This document shows, in pieces, positions 8,362 to 17,533 of a DNA stretch of 64,000 nucleotides (position 1 is its first letter; every line of letters starts with the position of its first letter). The stretch is taken from assembly GCF_026153295.1 (NCBI RefSeq), contig NZ_CP110615.1, positions 2,542,001 through 2,606,000 on the forward strand, given 5' to 3'. Under the pieces are notes generated by a model, which was given only the letters and a program-made list of their open reading frames with translations, did no database searches and was not told the origin of the DNA. This DNA comes from Rhodococcus antarcticus (GTDB lineage: Bacteria > Actinomycetota > Actinomycetes > Mycobacteriales > Mycobacteriaceae). The position numbers and the translations under genes are program-made.

Positions 8362-9977
8362 TAGAACTCCCCCAGCTCGCCGACGCGGACGCTCTCCACG
8401 ACCGCGACGACGGCGGCGGTGGCCACCACCAGCACGGTGGCGGCGGCCAGCGCGGTGGCCGTGTTCTCCGCACCGGGCCGGGAGATGAGGGTGCCCACGA
8501 GCACCGGCAGCGTCGGCCGGTCCGGGCGGGCGAGGAACGTGGTCGCACCGAACTCCCCCAGGCTCACCACGTAGGCGAACCCGGTGGCCGCGGCGACGGC
8601 CCGCGCCACCAGCGGCAGGTCCACCTCGCGCCACACCCGCAGCGGCGAGGCCCCGAGCACGGCCGCCGCCTGGCGCAGCCGCTCGTCCACCGAGCGCAGC
8701 GCCGGCAGCAGGGTTCGGACCACGAGCGGGGTGGCCACCAGGGCCTGCGCGATCGGCACGAGCAGCGGGGAGGTGCGCAGGTCGCCGGGCAGCGAGCCCA
8801 GGGTGATGAGGAAGCCGAAGCCGACGGTCACCGCGCTCACCCCCAGCGGCAGCATGAGGGCTCCGTCGGCCAGCGAGCCCAGCCGGCCGTGGGCCCGGGC
8901 CAGCGCCACCGCGGCGAGCAGGCCCATCACCACCGAGATCACGGTGGCGTCGGTGGCCGTGCGCAGGGAGGTGCTCAGCGCGTCGAGCCCGGTGGCGCCG
9001 TTGCGGGAGACCCCGAGCCCGCGGTAGGCGTCCAGGCTCCAGCCGACCACGGAGAACGAGCGCAGCACGAGCACCAGCGGCGGCACCCCGAGCAGCCCGA
9101 CGACGACCACCAGCGCCCCGACCACCCCGAACCAGGTGCGCCCGCGCGGGCGGCGGGCGGTGGAGGCCGTGGGCCGCAGCGAGAGCGCCGTCTCCCGGCG
9201 GCGCCGGGCCCGGGCGCCCACCGCCAGGGCGGCCAGCACCACCACGAGCTGCAGCAGGCTCAGCGCGGCGGCCGTGCGCAGGTCCAGGTAGTCCACGGTG
9301 CGGGTGTAGACCTCGGTCTCCAGGGTGCGGTAGCGGCTGCCACCGAGCACCAGCACCACACCGAAGCTGGTGGCGCAGAACAGGAACACCACCGACGCAG
9401 CCGAGGCCACGGCAGGGGCGAGCGCGGGCAGGGTCACCGAGGTGAAGGCGCGGAGCGGGGAGGCGCCCAGGCTGCGGGCGGCCTGCTCGGCGCGCGGGTC
9501 GAGGTGGCTCCACAGCCCGCCGACGGTCCGGGCGACCACGGCGGTGTTGAAGAAGGCGTGCGCGAGCAGGATCGCCCACACCGTCCCGTCCAGGTGCAAC
9601 CACCCCAGCGGGCCGCCGTCCACGAGCAGCACCCGGAACGCGACCCCCACCACCACCGTCGGCAGCACGAACGGCACCGTCACCAGCACGCGCAGCAGGG
9701 TGCGCCCGGGCAGGTCCACCCGCGCCAGCAGCCAGGCCACGGGCATGCCGACGGCCAGGGTCAGCACCGTCGAGGCCGCGGCCTGGCCGAGGGTGAACGC
9801 GGCCAGGTGCAGCACGTCGGCCCGCCCCAGCACCCGCAGGGCCCCGACCGGGTCCCACCCGCCGGCGTCGTCGAGCAGCCCGCGACGCAGGATCGCCGCC
9901 ACCGGCCAGGCGAAGAACACGGCGAGGAACACCATCGGCACCGCCCCCAGCAGGAGCGGCAGCCGGCGGCTCAGCAC
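8361..9977 (-). CDS. ABC permease with two fused halves, probable thiamine importer (ThiP role)
   Basis: Integral membrane protein of 538 residues with about 12 helices. It is built from two tandem BPD_transp_1 domains, as in ThiP and FbpB-type permeases. EAA-type loops are recognisable in both halves (around GASPLRAF near 182 and GASPLRVW near 448). The GTG start lies seven bases after the binding-protein stop. It forms a full importer with the genes on either side under the TPP riboswitch, so thiamine or a thiamine phosphate is the likely cargo. Iron-type permeases have the same architecture and are the alternative if the riboswitch is disregarded. Confidence 0.88.
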   Translation of the reverse strand: MLSRRLPLLLGAVPMVFLAVFFAWPVAAILRRGLLDDAGGWDPVGALRVLGRADVLHLAAFTLGQAAASTVLTLAVGMPVAWLLARVDLPGRTLLRVLVTVPFVLPTVVVGVAFRVLLVDGGPLGWLHLDGTVWAILLAHAFFNTAVVARTVGGLWSHLDPRAEQAARSLGASPLRAFTSVTLPALAPAVASAASVVFLFCATSFGVVLVLGGSRYRTLETEVYTRTVDYLDLRTAAALSLLQLVVVLAALAVGARARRRRETALSLRPTASTARRPRGRTWFGVVGALVVVVGLLGVPPLVLVLRSFSVVGWSLDAYRGLGVSRNGATGLDALSTSLRTATDATVISVVMGLLAAVALARAHGRLGSLADGALMLPLGVSAVTVGFGFLITLGSLPGDLRTSPLLVPIAQALVATPLVVRTLLPALRSVDERLRQAAAVLGASPLRVWREVDLPLVARAVAAATGFAYVVSLGEFGATTFLARPDRPTLPVLVGTLISRPGAENTATALAAATVLVVATAAVVAVVESVRVGELGEF

Positions 9978-9984
9978 GGGCTGC

Positions 9985-11034
9985 TCACCCCTGGACGATC
10001 GTGCGCCACGTCTGCGTCCAGGCGTCCCGGTTGTCGGCGATCTGCTGCGGGTCCACCGAGAGCGGCGCGGTGGGCACGGGGGCGTAGGAGGCCCAGTCGG
10101 CGGGCAGCGGCGTCCCGGTCTGCACCGGGTAGACGTACATCTGGCCGGGCACGTCGGCCTGGACCTCGGCGCTGAGCAGGAAGTCCACCAGCGCCTTCGC
10201 CCCGGTGGGGTTCTTCGCCCCCGTCAGCACGCCGGCGTACTCGACCTGCCGGAAGCAGGTGTCCAGCAGGGCCTTGGTGGGCGGGGCGGCGCCGTCGACG
10301 CTCTCCGCGGGCGGCGAGGAGGCGTAGGAGACGACGATCGGCCTGGGACCGCCGCCGGAGGAGCCGGAGAAGTCCACGGTGTAGGCCTGGGTCCAGCCGT
10401 CGGCCACCGCGACACCGTTGCCCCGCAGCTTCGTCCAGTAGTCCTGCCACCCGTCGGGGCCGTACTCCGCCACGGTCGCGAGCAGGAAGGCCAGCCCGGG
10501 CGAGGAGGTGGCGGGGTTCTCCACCTCGGTGAGACCCGCGTACTCGGGCTTGGCCAGGTCGTCGAGGGTCACCGGCTCGGGCAGGCCCCGCGCCGCGAAG
10601 TAGCGGGTGTCGATGTTGACGCACACGTCGCTGACGTCGACGGCGGTCAGCGCGTCGCTGCCCGGCACGGCGTGCTGGTCGGCGCCACCCGAGGCCGCCG
10701 GCGAGGTGTACGGCGCGAACACCCCCGCCTCCAGCGCGCGGGAGGCGAAGCTGTTGTCCACCCCGTAGGCCACGTCGGCCACCGGCGCGTCCTTGGTCAG
10801 CACCAGCTGGTTGGTCAGCGCCCCGGCGTCGCCCCCGGTGCGCAGGTCCACGGCGATCCCGGTCTGCCGGGTGAAGTCCGCGAGCACCCCGTCGGACAGC
10901 GCGAAGGAGTCGTGGGTCAGCAGGGTCACGCGGCCGGGGCCCGACGACGCCTGCTGCCCACCCCCACCACCCAGCGAGCAGGCGCTGAGGCTGAGGGCCA
11001 GCAGCGCGGCCGTGGCGAGGATGGGTGTACGCAC
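9985..11034 (-). CDS. thiamine-type ABC substrate-binding lipoprotein (ThiB/TbpA family)
   Basis: Extracellular binding protein of 349 residues. The signal peptide ends in the lipobox LSAC with Cys near residue 19. Family-like motifs are LLTHDSFAL near the mature N-terminus and SYASSPPAE in the middle, as in TbpA. GTG 11034 is preceded by GGGAGA at a five-base spacing; longer in-frame extensions run into the riboswitch and are rejected. It heads the operon binding protein, permease, ATPase, NUDIX. Regulation by the TPP riboswitch just upstream makes thiamine the likely ligand. Confidence 0.88.
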   Translation of the reverse strand: MRTPILATAALLALSLSACSLGGGGGQQASSGPGRVTLLTHDSFALSDGVLADFTRQTGIAVDLRTGGDAGALTNQLVLTKDAPVADVAYGVDNSFASRALEAGVFAPYTSPAASGGADQHAVPGSDALTAVDVSDVCVNIDTRYFAARGLPEPVTLDDLAKPEYAGLTEVENPATSSPGLAFLLATVAEYGPDGWQDYWTKLRGNGVAVADGWTQAYTVDFSGSSGGGPRPIVVSYASSPPAESVDGAAPPTKALLDTCFRQVEYAGVLTGAKNPTGAKALVDFLLSAEVQADVPGQMYVYPVQTGTPLPADWASYAPVPTAPLSVDPQQIADNRDAWTQTWRTIVQG

Positions 11035-11069
11035 AGTGCTCTCCCGTTGGTCACGGGCAGGCGCGCAGG

Positions 11070-11180
11070 CACCAGACGTTCCTCCACCAGCATGACCCGG
11101 ATCAGGTTCGACGGTCGGGGGCTGCGCGCCCACCCTCTCAGCCCCGCGCCGCCGGAGGGGCGGAGAAGGGCTCCCGTGTC
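11070..11180 (-). promoter_or_regulatory. TPP riboswitch (THI element)
   Basis: On the minus strand the conserved cores are present: GGGGCTGAGAGG (complement of 11134-11145) and, further on, ACCTGATCCGGGTCATGCTGG followed by GGAGG near 11077-11105. These are the pyrimidine-sensing and pyrophosphate-sensing helices of RF00059. It lies about 40 bases before the binding-protein start. Ends are approximate. Confidence 0.93.
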
Positions 11181-11209
11181 TGTATCGGTGCGAACACTAG
11201 CCTGGTGCG

Positions 11210-11500
11210 ATGACCACGCTGCTGACGACGACCGAGACCGCTGACGCCCTGGCCGGGCTCCCGGGCTGGGAGCTCGACGGCCCGAGCCTGGTGCGCACGG
11301 CCCAGGCGCCGAGCTTTCCCGCCGCGATCGCCCTGGTCACCCGGGTGGGCGAGGTGGCCGAGGGGATGGACCACCACCCCGACATCGACATCCGCTGGTG
11401 CACGCTGACCTTCCGCTGCGCCACCCACAGCGAGGGCGGCATCACCGCGCTGGACGTGCGCCTGGCCGCGGAGATCAGCGCGCTGCTGGCTGCGGGCTGA
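11210..11500 (+). CDS. pterin-4a-carbinolamine dehydratase
   Basis: A 96-residue 4a-hydroxytetrahydrobiopterin dehydratase, which recycles pterin cofactors. The active-site motif DHHPD is at residues 54-58, within the usual EGMDHHPDIDIRW context. The length is normal for the family. TAGCCT (11198-11203) ends six bases before the ATG, so the mRNA is probably leaderless. The last 26 bases overlap the end of the convergent mannosyltransferase gene. No aromatic amino-acid hydroxylase is nearby, so the physiological substrate is unclear. Confidence 0.93.
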   Translation: MTTLLTTTETADALAGLPGWELDGPSLVRTAQAPSFPAAIALVTRVGEVAEGMDHHPDIDIRWCTLTFRCATHSEGGITALDVRLAAEISALLAAG

Positions 11501-12746
11501 GCTCCCGGACCCGAGCGGCCGGCGGCGGAGCCGTCCGCCGCTCGGTGTCCCCGCGCACCATCAGCAGCAGGACGGCCCCCGCGAGCGCCGGGTAGACGGT
11601 CCCGGTCACCGCCAGCGCGAACGGGCGCGAGAAGTCCCAGATGCTGGGCTGCAGGGCGAGCATCAGGCTGATGACGTCCGCCGCGAGCACCACCAGCAGC
11701 ACGGTGGCCAGCACGCGCGAGGCCAGCGTCCGGCCCAGCGGACCGTGCACCAGCCACAGCGCCACCGGGACGAACCACACCCAGTGGTGGCTCCAGGAGA
11801 TGGGCGAGGCGAGCAGGCCGAGCAGCTGGACCACGAGGAGCTGGCCGAGCCGGTCGCTGCGGTCCAGGCGCCACCACGCCAGGGCGGCGATCGCGCCGGC
11901 GACCGCAACCGCGACGAGCCACGCGGGCCCCGTCCCCACGTCGTGACCGAGCAGGCGGCTCAGCGCCCCGCGCAGCGACTGGTTGATGGCCGAGCCCACC
12001 GGACCCACACGGCTCGCGTCGGTGCCCACGTCGAAGAAGTAGGTGCGGGCCTCGGACGGCACGAGGACGAAGCTGAGCACCACGGTGCCCGCGAAGGCCG
12101 CGGCGGAGAACACGGCGGCGCGGACGTTGCGCCGTCCCAGCAGGTACAGACCGGTGATGGCGGGGGTGAGCTTGACCCCGGCGAGCAGCCCCACGAGCCC
12201 GCCGGTGACCCACCACCGCTGGTTGGTCACCGCCAGCAGAACGCCGAGCACCAGGAACACGTTCACCTGGCCGAAGGTGAGGGTGGTCCGCACGGGCTCC
12301 AGCCACACGCCCACGGCCGTCCACACCAGGGCGAGGCGCTGCCAGCCCGGCGTGGAGCACTGCTCGCCCACCAGCATCCGCAGGCTCAGCCGGACCACTC
12401 CGTAGAGGGCCGCCATGGTGGCGAGCTGCCAGAGCACGGCGAGCACGGTGAACGACGGCACCCAGTGCAGCGGCACCATGAGCATCGCGGCGAACGGGGG
12501 GTAGGTGAACGGCAGCGGGAAGTCCGGCGTCAGGTCGGAGTAGGTGAACGTGTAGAGCCCGCCGCTGCCCAGGCTGGCCGCACCGTAGGAGTAGACCCGC
12601 AGGTCGACCAGGTCCAACCCGCTGGAGATGCCGAAGGTGGCGGCCATCCGGCCCAGCACCGAGACCAGCAGCAGCAGCGGGGCGCCGAGACGGACCGCAC
12701 GCTCGGCGACCCCGAGCGGCACCGGCGCCACGACGGGACCGGTCAT
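11475..12746 (-). CDS. GT87-family polyprenyl-phosphate-mannose-dependent mannosyltransferase
   Basis: Membrane glycosyltransferase of the GT-C fold, 423 residues with about ten helices. It has the DUF2029/GT87 look of actinobacterial alpha-mannosyltransferases that build phosphatidylinositol mannosides and lipomannan from polyprenyl-phosphate mannose on the outer face. The acidic motif LDLVDLRVY in the first extracytoplasmic loop (near 45-53) is a candidate for the catalytic Asp. The C-terminal tail is Pro/Arg-rich. The ATG shares one base pair-step with the stop of the MarR gene (TGATG), so the two are co-transcribed. The exact sugar linkage cannot be told. Confidence 0.82.
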   Translation of the reverse strand: MTGPVVAPVPLGVAERAVRLGAPLLLLVSVLGRMAATFGISSGLDLVDLRVYSYGAASLGSGGLYTFTYSDLTPDFPLPFTYPPFAAMLMVPLHWVPSFTVLAVLWQLATMAALYGVVRLSLRMLVGEQCSTPGWQRLALVWTAVGVWLEPVRTTLTFGQVNVFLVLGVLLAVTNQRWWVTGGLVGLLAGVKLTPAITGLYLLGRRNVRAAVFSAAAFAGTVVLSFVLVPSEARTYFFDVGTDASRVGPVGSAINQSLRGALSRLLGHDVGTGPAWLVAVAVAGAIAALAWWRLDRSDRLGQLLVVQLLGLLASPISWSHHWVWFVPVALWLVHGPLGRTLASRVLATVLLVVLAADVISLMLALQPSIWDFSRPFALAVTGTVYPALAGAVLLLMVRGDTERRTAPPPAARVRELSPQPAAR

Positions 12747-13180
12747 CAGTCCTGCATCCGGTTGAACTGGGCGAGCAGCTCGCCGAACCGGCGGGTGTCG
12801 GCGTCGTCCCAGCCGTCGAGCAGGCTCCCGAACCGTGCCCTGCGGGCGACGCGGGCCCGGGCGAGGCGGGCGGTGCCGTCCGCGGTCATCGAGATCTTGG
12901 CGGAGCGGCGGTCGGCGCTGTCCTCCACCCGCCCCACCAGGCCCAGACCCGTGAGCAGCGCGATCTGGCGGCTCGCGGTGGGCTTGCCGATGCCGTAGTA
13001 GCTGGCCAGGTCGGTCAACCGGACCTCGCCGACCTCGTCCACGCGGAGCAGCAGCGCGTACGCCGCGGGCTCCAGGCCCGGGTGGACCTCCTTGGCCATC
13101 TCCCCGGAGAACGAGCGTGCCCGGCGGAACAGCACAGCCATCTCGTGCTCCACGAGGTCGTGGGGCCGGTTCCCGGTCAT
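12746..13180 (-). CDS. MarR-family regulator
   Basis: Winged helix-turn-helix protein of 144 residues. The recognition region lies around YYGIGKPTASRQIALL (60-76) and the wing ends in DSADRRSAKI (87-96), the conserved D-x-R-D/R-x-R pattern. The ATG is six bases after a TAGGCT hexamer (complement of 13187-13192), so it is probably leaderless. It is translationally coupled to the downstream mannosyltransferase, an unusual partner for MarR, and may sense envelope-active compounds (inference). Confidence 0.88.
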   Translation of the reverse strand: MTGNRPHDLVEHEMAVLFRRARSFSGEMAKEVHPGLEPAAYALLLRVDEVGEVRLTDLASYYGIGKPTASRQIALLTGLGLVGRVEDSADRRSAKISMTADGTARLARARVARRARFGSLLDGWDDADTRRFGELLAQFNRMQD

Positions 13181-13286
13181 CGTGCAAGCCTAGGTGCAGT
13201 GCTGGGGACGGGCTCCCGACAGCCCGCCCACCGTGGTCTCGAACACCCGGGGCACCGGGTCGGGCCGCCGGGCGCACACTGGTGCC

Positions 13287-14264
13287 GTGCTGCTCGCCGC
13301 CTCGTACACCGGCCCCCCTGAGCTGACGCCCGCCCGGGTGTTCACCGAGTGGACGGTGGACGTGCCGACCGTGCTGCTGGTGCTCCTGCTCGGGGGTGCG
13401 TACGCGCTGGGCGTGCGGCGGGTCCGGGAGTCCGGCGGGACGTGGCCGGTGAACCGGGTGGTGGCCTTCACGGCCGGGGTGGTGCTGCTGGGCCTGCTGG
13501 GGTGCTCGTTCCTGGGCGTCTACTCCGACGTCCTGTTCTGGGTGCGGGCGACGCAGAACATGGTCGCGCTGATGGTGGTGCCGCTGCTGCTGGCGCTGGG
13601 GGCGCCGCTGACGCTCGCGCTCGCCGCGGTCCCCGGGCCCTTGGCCGTGCGGCTGCGGGCCTGGGGCCGGGGGCGCGTGCTGCGGTTCCTGACGTTCCCG
13701 CTGGTCATGACCCTCGTGCTGGTGGGGCCGTTGATCGTGCTGTACCTGTCGCCGCTGTACGAGCAGTCGCTGCGGCACGCGGCGGTGGGGTTCGGGGCGC
13801 GGCTGGTGCTCGTCGGCGGAGGGTTCCTGTACTTCTGGACGCGGGTGCAGCTGGACCCGACCCCGCGCGGCGGCTCGCACGTGGTGTCGTTCGCGATCAG
13901 CCTCACCGAGGCCGTGGCCGACGGCGCGCTGGGCGTGACGCTGTGGCTGGGTCCTGCGGTCGCGCCGGCCTACTACCTGGCGCTGGCCCGACCGTGGGGG
14001 CCGAGTGCGTACATCGACCAGGCCGTCGGGGCCGGGGTGCTGTGGCTCGGCGGGGACGTCGCGGGGCTGCCGTTCCTGTTCGTGCTGTTCCTGCGGTGGA
14101 TGCGCGACGACGAGCGCCAGGCCCGGGTGGTCGACGACGAGCTGGACCGCGAGGAGCTGGTGGCGGTGCTCCGCGCGCCGGTCGACGGCTCCGAGCCGGC
14201 CTCGACGCCGGGGCTGTGGTGGGAGACCGACGAGAACCTCGCGGAGCGCTTCCGGAAGCGGTGA
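13287..14264 (+). CDS. CtaG-type cytochrome c oxidase assembly protein
   Basis: Polytopic membrane protein of 325 residues with about seven helices, of the caa3-type CtaG family (PF09678). In Gram-positive bacteria this family helps place copper in cytochrome oxidase. Recognisable are FWVRATQNMVALMVVP near 90-105 and the acidic C-terminal tail (about 275-325). GTG 13287 is chosen because an upstream in-frame ATG at 13194 adds a polar, unconserved-looking leader. It is divergent from the MarR gene, with no oxidase genes in the window. Confidence 0.88.
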   Translation: MLLAASYTGPPELTPARVFTEWTVDVPTVLLVLLLGGAYALGVRRVRESGGTWPVNRVVAFTAGVVLLGLLGCSFLGVYSDVLFWVRATQNMVALMVVPLLLALGAPLTLALAAVPGPLAVRLRAWGRGRVLRFLTFPLVMTLVLVGPLIVLYLSPLYEQSLRHAAVGFGARLVLVGGGFLYFWTRVQLDPTPRGGSHVVSFAISLTEAVADGALGVTLWLGPAVAPAYYLALARPWGPSAYIDQAVGAGVLWLGGDVAGLPFLFVLFLRWMRDDERQARVVDDELDREELVAVLRAPVDGSEPASTPGLWWETDENLAERFRKR

Positions 14265-14335
14265 GCCCGGCCGGGTCGTCACCGCCGTACCGGCAGGGCC
14301 AGCTCCCCGGCGGCCGTCGCGGACCGCCGCGCTCG

Positions 14336-15133
14336 TCAGTCCAGGGCGCGGCGGCGGAAGCCCCGTACTCCGGTGACGGTGAGCAGCACGCCGAAGGCGA
14401 GCAGGGCCAGCAGGCACACCCAGGCCGGGATGTGGGCGACGCCGGGCACCATCGTCCCGCGCACGCCCTCGCTGACGTAGGTGAGCGGGTTCATCGCGCA
14501 CACCACCTGGAACCACCGCAGCTCGGTCAGCCCGCGCCAGGGGAACTGGGTGGAACCGGTGAACAGCAGCGGCGTCAGGACCAGCGCGAAGACGATGTTG
14601 ATCTTCGACGCCGTGACGCTGGTGCCCAGGGTGAGCCCGCCCGCAGCACCCACCAGCGAGCCCAGCACGAGGAACAGCGCGACGGCGGGCACCCCCGCCC
14701 AGGTGATGGACACCGAGCCGAGCACCAGCAGGCCCAGCGGGAACATGATCACCGCCGCGATGAGCGCCCGCACCGTGGAGAACACCATCTTCTCGAGGGC
14801 CACCAGGGTGGTGGGCAGCGGGGCGAGCAGCCGGTCCTCGATCTCCTTGGTGAAGGAGAAGTCGATGACCAGCGGCAGCGCCGTGGTCTGCAGCGCCGTG
14901 AGGAACGCGGTGAACGCGATGATGCCGGGCAGCAGGACCTGGGCGTAGCCGCCCTGGGTGTAGCCGAGCTGGCCGAGCACCTTGCCGAAGACGAACAGCA
15001 GGAACAGCGGCTGCAGCACCACCTGGGCTAGGAAGCTGGGCAGCTCGCGACCGGTGACGAACACGTCGCGCCAGAGCAGCGCGAGGAAGGCACGACGGAC
15101 GGGCGGGCGCGTGGCGGTGGTGGCGGTGGTCAT
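14336..15133 (-). CDS. ABC-2 type exporter permease (DrrB-like)
   Basis: Membrane subunit of 265 residues with six predicted helices, of the ABC-2/DrrB family that exports drugs or lipids. Family landmarks are FTKEIEDRLLAPLP near 90-103 and the segment MNPLTYVSEGVRG near 220. The ATG overlaps the stop of the ATPase gene (ATGA), so the two form a two-gene operon. The substrate is unknown; the family covers daunorubicin-type drugs and antibiotics as well as housekeeping lipids. Confidence 0.9.
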   Translation of the reverse strand: MTTATTATRPPVRRAFLALLWRDVFVTGRELPSFLAQVVLQPLFLLFVFGKVLGQLGYTQGGYAQVLLPGIIAFTAFLTALQTTALPLVIDFSFTKEIEDRLLAPLPTTLVALEKMVFSTVRALIAAVIMFPLGLLVLGSVSITWAGVPAVALFLVLGSLVGAAGGLTLGTSVTASKINIVFALVLTPLLFTGSTQFPWRGLTELRWFQVVCAMNPLTYVSEGVRGTMVPGVAHIPAWVCLLALLAFGVLLTVTGVRGFRRRALD

Positions 15134-16125
15134 CGGAGGTCCCGTCCGGTGAGGTGGATGAACACGTCCTGCAGGCTCGGCTCGCCCAGGTCCACGGCCC
15201 CGAGCCGCCCCCCGCGCGCGGCGAGCAGGGTGCTCACCGGGGCCACGGCCGCCGCGGGCTCCCCGTCCAGGGCCAGGCGCACCCGCACCTGCCCCGGTCC
15301 GGGGGCGTCCTGGTCCCCGGAGGCGCCCACGGGCTCCGCGCGCTGCACCCCCTCGAGCCCGGCCAGGGCGGCCACAACCCCCGCGCCGGTGTCGCGCTCG
15401 GTGTAGCTGGCGGTGAGGTCGAGGGTGCCGCGGCCCTGCAGGGTGCGGGTGAGCTCGGCGGGGGTGCCCAGCGCCAGCAGCTTCCCGTGGTCCACGATGC
15501 CCACCCGGTCGGAGAGCTGGGCGGCCTCCTCCATGTCGTGCGTGGTGAGCACCACCGTCACCCCGCTCTCGCGCAGCGAGCGGACCTGGTCCCAGACGAA
15601 CAGCCGGGCCTGCGGGTCGAGCCCGGTGCTGGGCTCGTCGAGGAAGAGGACCTGGGGGGAGTGCATCAGCGCCCGGGCGATGAGCAGCCGCTGGGCGAGC
15701 CCACCGGAGTAGCTGTCCACCTTGTCCCCACCGCGGTCCCCGAGGCCCAGCTGCTCGAGCAGGGCGTCGGCCCGTGCAGCCCGCTCCTCCCGCGGCACCC
15801 CGTGGTACGCGGCGTGGAAGACGAGGTTCTGCCGGGCGGTCAGCGACCGGTCGAGGTTCGAGCGCTGCGGGACGACGCCGAGGCGCATGCGGGCCCCGGC
15901 CGGGTCGGCCGCCACGTCGACGCCCCCGGTGCGGGCGACCCCGGAGGTGGGCACCACACGGGTGGTGAGCACCCCGATGGTGGTGGTCTTGCCCGCGCCG
16001 TTGGGGCCGAGCAGGCCGAAGACCTCCCCCGGCGCCACGGCGAACGAGAGCCCGTCCACGGCGTTGACGGGCCGCTTGGGGTAGCGCTTGACCAGGTCCC
16101 GGACCTCGACGGCGGCGGTGCTCAC
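15130..16125 (-). CDS. ABC exporter ATPase (DrrA-like)
   Basis: ATP-binding subunit of 331 residues. Walker A GPNGAGKTT is at about 39-47, a SYSGG-type signature near 142, and Walker B VLFLDEPSTGLDPQ near 160-172. The C-terminal domain after about residue 230 is of DrrA type. GTG 16125 has AGGAGAG about six bases before it; the longer N-terminus from 16200 is rejected. It is divergent from the GNAT gene, with only 67 bases between the starts. Confidence 0.92.
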   Translation of the reverse strand: MSTAAVEVRDLVKRYPKRPVNAVDGLSFAVAPGEVFGLLGPNGAGKTTTIGVLTTRVVPTSGVARTGGVDVAADPAGARMRLGVVPQRSNLDRSLTARQNLVFHAAYHGVPREERAARADALLEQLGLGDRGGDKVDSYSGGLAQRLLIARALMHSPQVLFLDEPSTGLDPQARLFVWDQVRSLRESGVTVVLTTHDMEEAAQLSDRVGIVDHGKLLALGTPAELTRTLQGRGTLDLTASYTERDTGAGVVAALAGLEGVQRAEPVGASGDQDAPGPGQVRVRLALDGEPAAAVAPVSTLLAARGGRLGAVDLGEPSLQDVFIHLTGRDLR

Positions 16126-16192
16126 GGTGGCTCTCCTCTTGTCGGTGCGACCGTAGCGCCGGGGTCCGACCGTCGTCGGCCAGACTGCACCG

Positions 16193-16720
16193 GTGACCAC
16201 CCTGCGCCGCGCCCGCGTCGACGACGTCGCCGTGCTCGTCGCCCTGGTCGAGTCCGCCTACCGCGGTGACAGCAGCCGCGCCGGCTGGACCACCGAGGCG
16301 GACCTGCTGCACGGCCAGCGCACCGACGCCGACGAGGTGGGCCGGGTGGTCGCCGACCCCCGCGGACGGGTGCTCGTGCTGGAGGACGTCGACGGTGGTC
16401 TGCTCGCGTGCTGCCACCTGGAGCCGCGGGCGGGCGGCACCGCGTACTTCGGCATGTTCGCGGTGCGACCCGGGCGGCAGGGCGGCGGCGTCGGCTCCAC
16501 GGTGCTGGCGGAGGCCGAGCGGGTGGCCGCCGAGGAGCTGGGGGCCACCACGCTGGAGATGACCGTCATCCGCCAGCGCACGGAGCTGGTGGCCTACTAC
16601 GAGCGGCGCGGCTGGACGTGGACCGGGGACACCCGCCCGTTCCCCGCCGACGACGTCCGCTTCGGGGTGCCGCAGCGCGCGGACCTGGAGTTCGCGGTGC
16701 TGTCCAAGCCCCTGGTCTGA
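16193..16720 (+). CDS. GNAT-family N-acetyltransferase
   Basis: Acetyl-CoA-dependent acyltransferase of 175 residues. The pyrophosphate-binding loop is RPGRQGGGVGSTVL (about 92-105), an R-x-x-G-x-G/A-type motif A. The C-terminal part YYERRGWTWTG (about 139-149) is the usual motif B. The acceptor is unknown. The GTG start faces the ABC exporter operon across a short shared promoter region. Confidence 0.9.
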   Translation: MTTLRRARVDDVAVLVALVESAYRGDSSRAGWTTEADLLHGQRTDADEVGRVVADPRGRVLVLEDVDGGLLACCHLEPRAGGTAYFGMFAVRPGRQGGGVGSTVLAEAERVAAEELGATTLEMTVIRQRTELVAYYERRGWTWTGDTRPFPADDVRFGVPQRADLEFAVLSKPLV

Positions 16721-16822
16721 CGCCTGACCTCGGGACGCCACCGGGGTGGGCGGTCGGACCGGCGCGGCGCCGGCCCGCTGACGGTGGCCCACCCGGGGGC
16801 GGTGCCTGCCGCTGCGGCCCGG

Positions 16823-17326
16823 TCAGGCGGTCTCGACGGGCAGCAGGCTGCGGAAGGCGCTGCCGTGGAACACGAGCGGGGCCACGTCGGGCGTGGTCTG
16901 CAGGCCGTGCACGCGCAGCAGCACCACGGCGTGGTCACCGGCGGGCACCTCCTGCTGCACCGAGCACTCCAGCCAGGCCGAGGCGCCGTCGAGGAGCACG
17001 GCCCCCTCGGCGGTGGTGTGCAGGGTGAGCCCCGCGAACCGGTCGCCGGTCTTGGAGGCCAGGCTGCGGGCGGCCGCCTCGTGGGACTCCCCCAGCACGC
17101 TGACCCCGATGCGCGGCCGGCCGGTGAGCCGGGGCCACGTGGCCGAGGTGTTCTGCACGCAGAACGCCACCAGCGGCGGGTCGAGGGAGACGGGGACGAA
17201 CGTGCTGGCCGTGAGCCCCACCGGGCTGCCGTCGACCTCCGCGCACAGCGACACCACGCCCGTGGGGAACTGCGCGAAGGCGCTGCGCAGGGTCAACGGG
17301 TCCAGGGGCTCGGCCTCGGTGCTCAC
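16823..17326 (-). CDS. flavin reductase-like FMN-binding protein
   Basis: Protein of 167 residues of the HpaC/flavin-reductase family, which supplies reduced FMN or FAD to two-component monooxygenases. Typical parts are FAQFPTGVVSLCAE (18-31), GLTASTFVPVSLDPPLVAFCV (near 37-57) and GDHAVVLLRV near 130. GTG 17326 is chosen because GGGGAGG stands seven bases upstream; another GTG at 17344 would place that site inside the gene. No monooxygenase partner is adjacent. It is divergent from the aldo/keto reductase. Confidence 0.9.
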   Translation of the reverse strand: MSTEAEPLDPLTLRSAFAQFPTGVVSLCAEVDGSPVGLTASTFVPVSLDPPLVAFCVQNTSATWPRLTGRPRIGVSVLGESHEAAARSLASKTGDRFAGLTLHTTAEGAVLLDGASAWLECSVQQEVPAGDHAVVLLRVHGLQTTPDVAPLVFHGSAFRSLLPVETA

Positions 17327-17400
17327 CGGCTCATCCTCCCCCACGGGCGGGGTCCGGCCCGCTCAGCGGCGACCGAACAGCCGTGCCTCGAAGCCCGGGA

Positions 17401-17435
17401 CTCGACGGACGGGGACTCGACGGACGGGGACTCGG
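17401..17435. repeat. 15-bp tandem duplication in an intergenic region
   Basis: Two exact copies of CTCGACGGACGGGGA (17401-17415, 17416-17430) with a partial third copy, between the flavin reductase and aldo/keto reductase starts. It could alter promoter spacing; nothing more can be said. Confidence 0.9.
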
Positions 17436-17533
17436 TGACCTCCGCCGTCGCGACCGGCACGGCCGTGAGGCTCTGCTCCGCACGCACGCGCCCCAGCGGT
17501 GCACCGATCGTGCGATCGCGCGACGATGGATGG

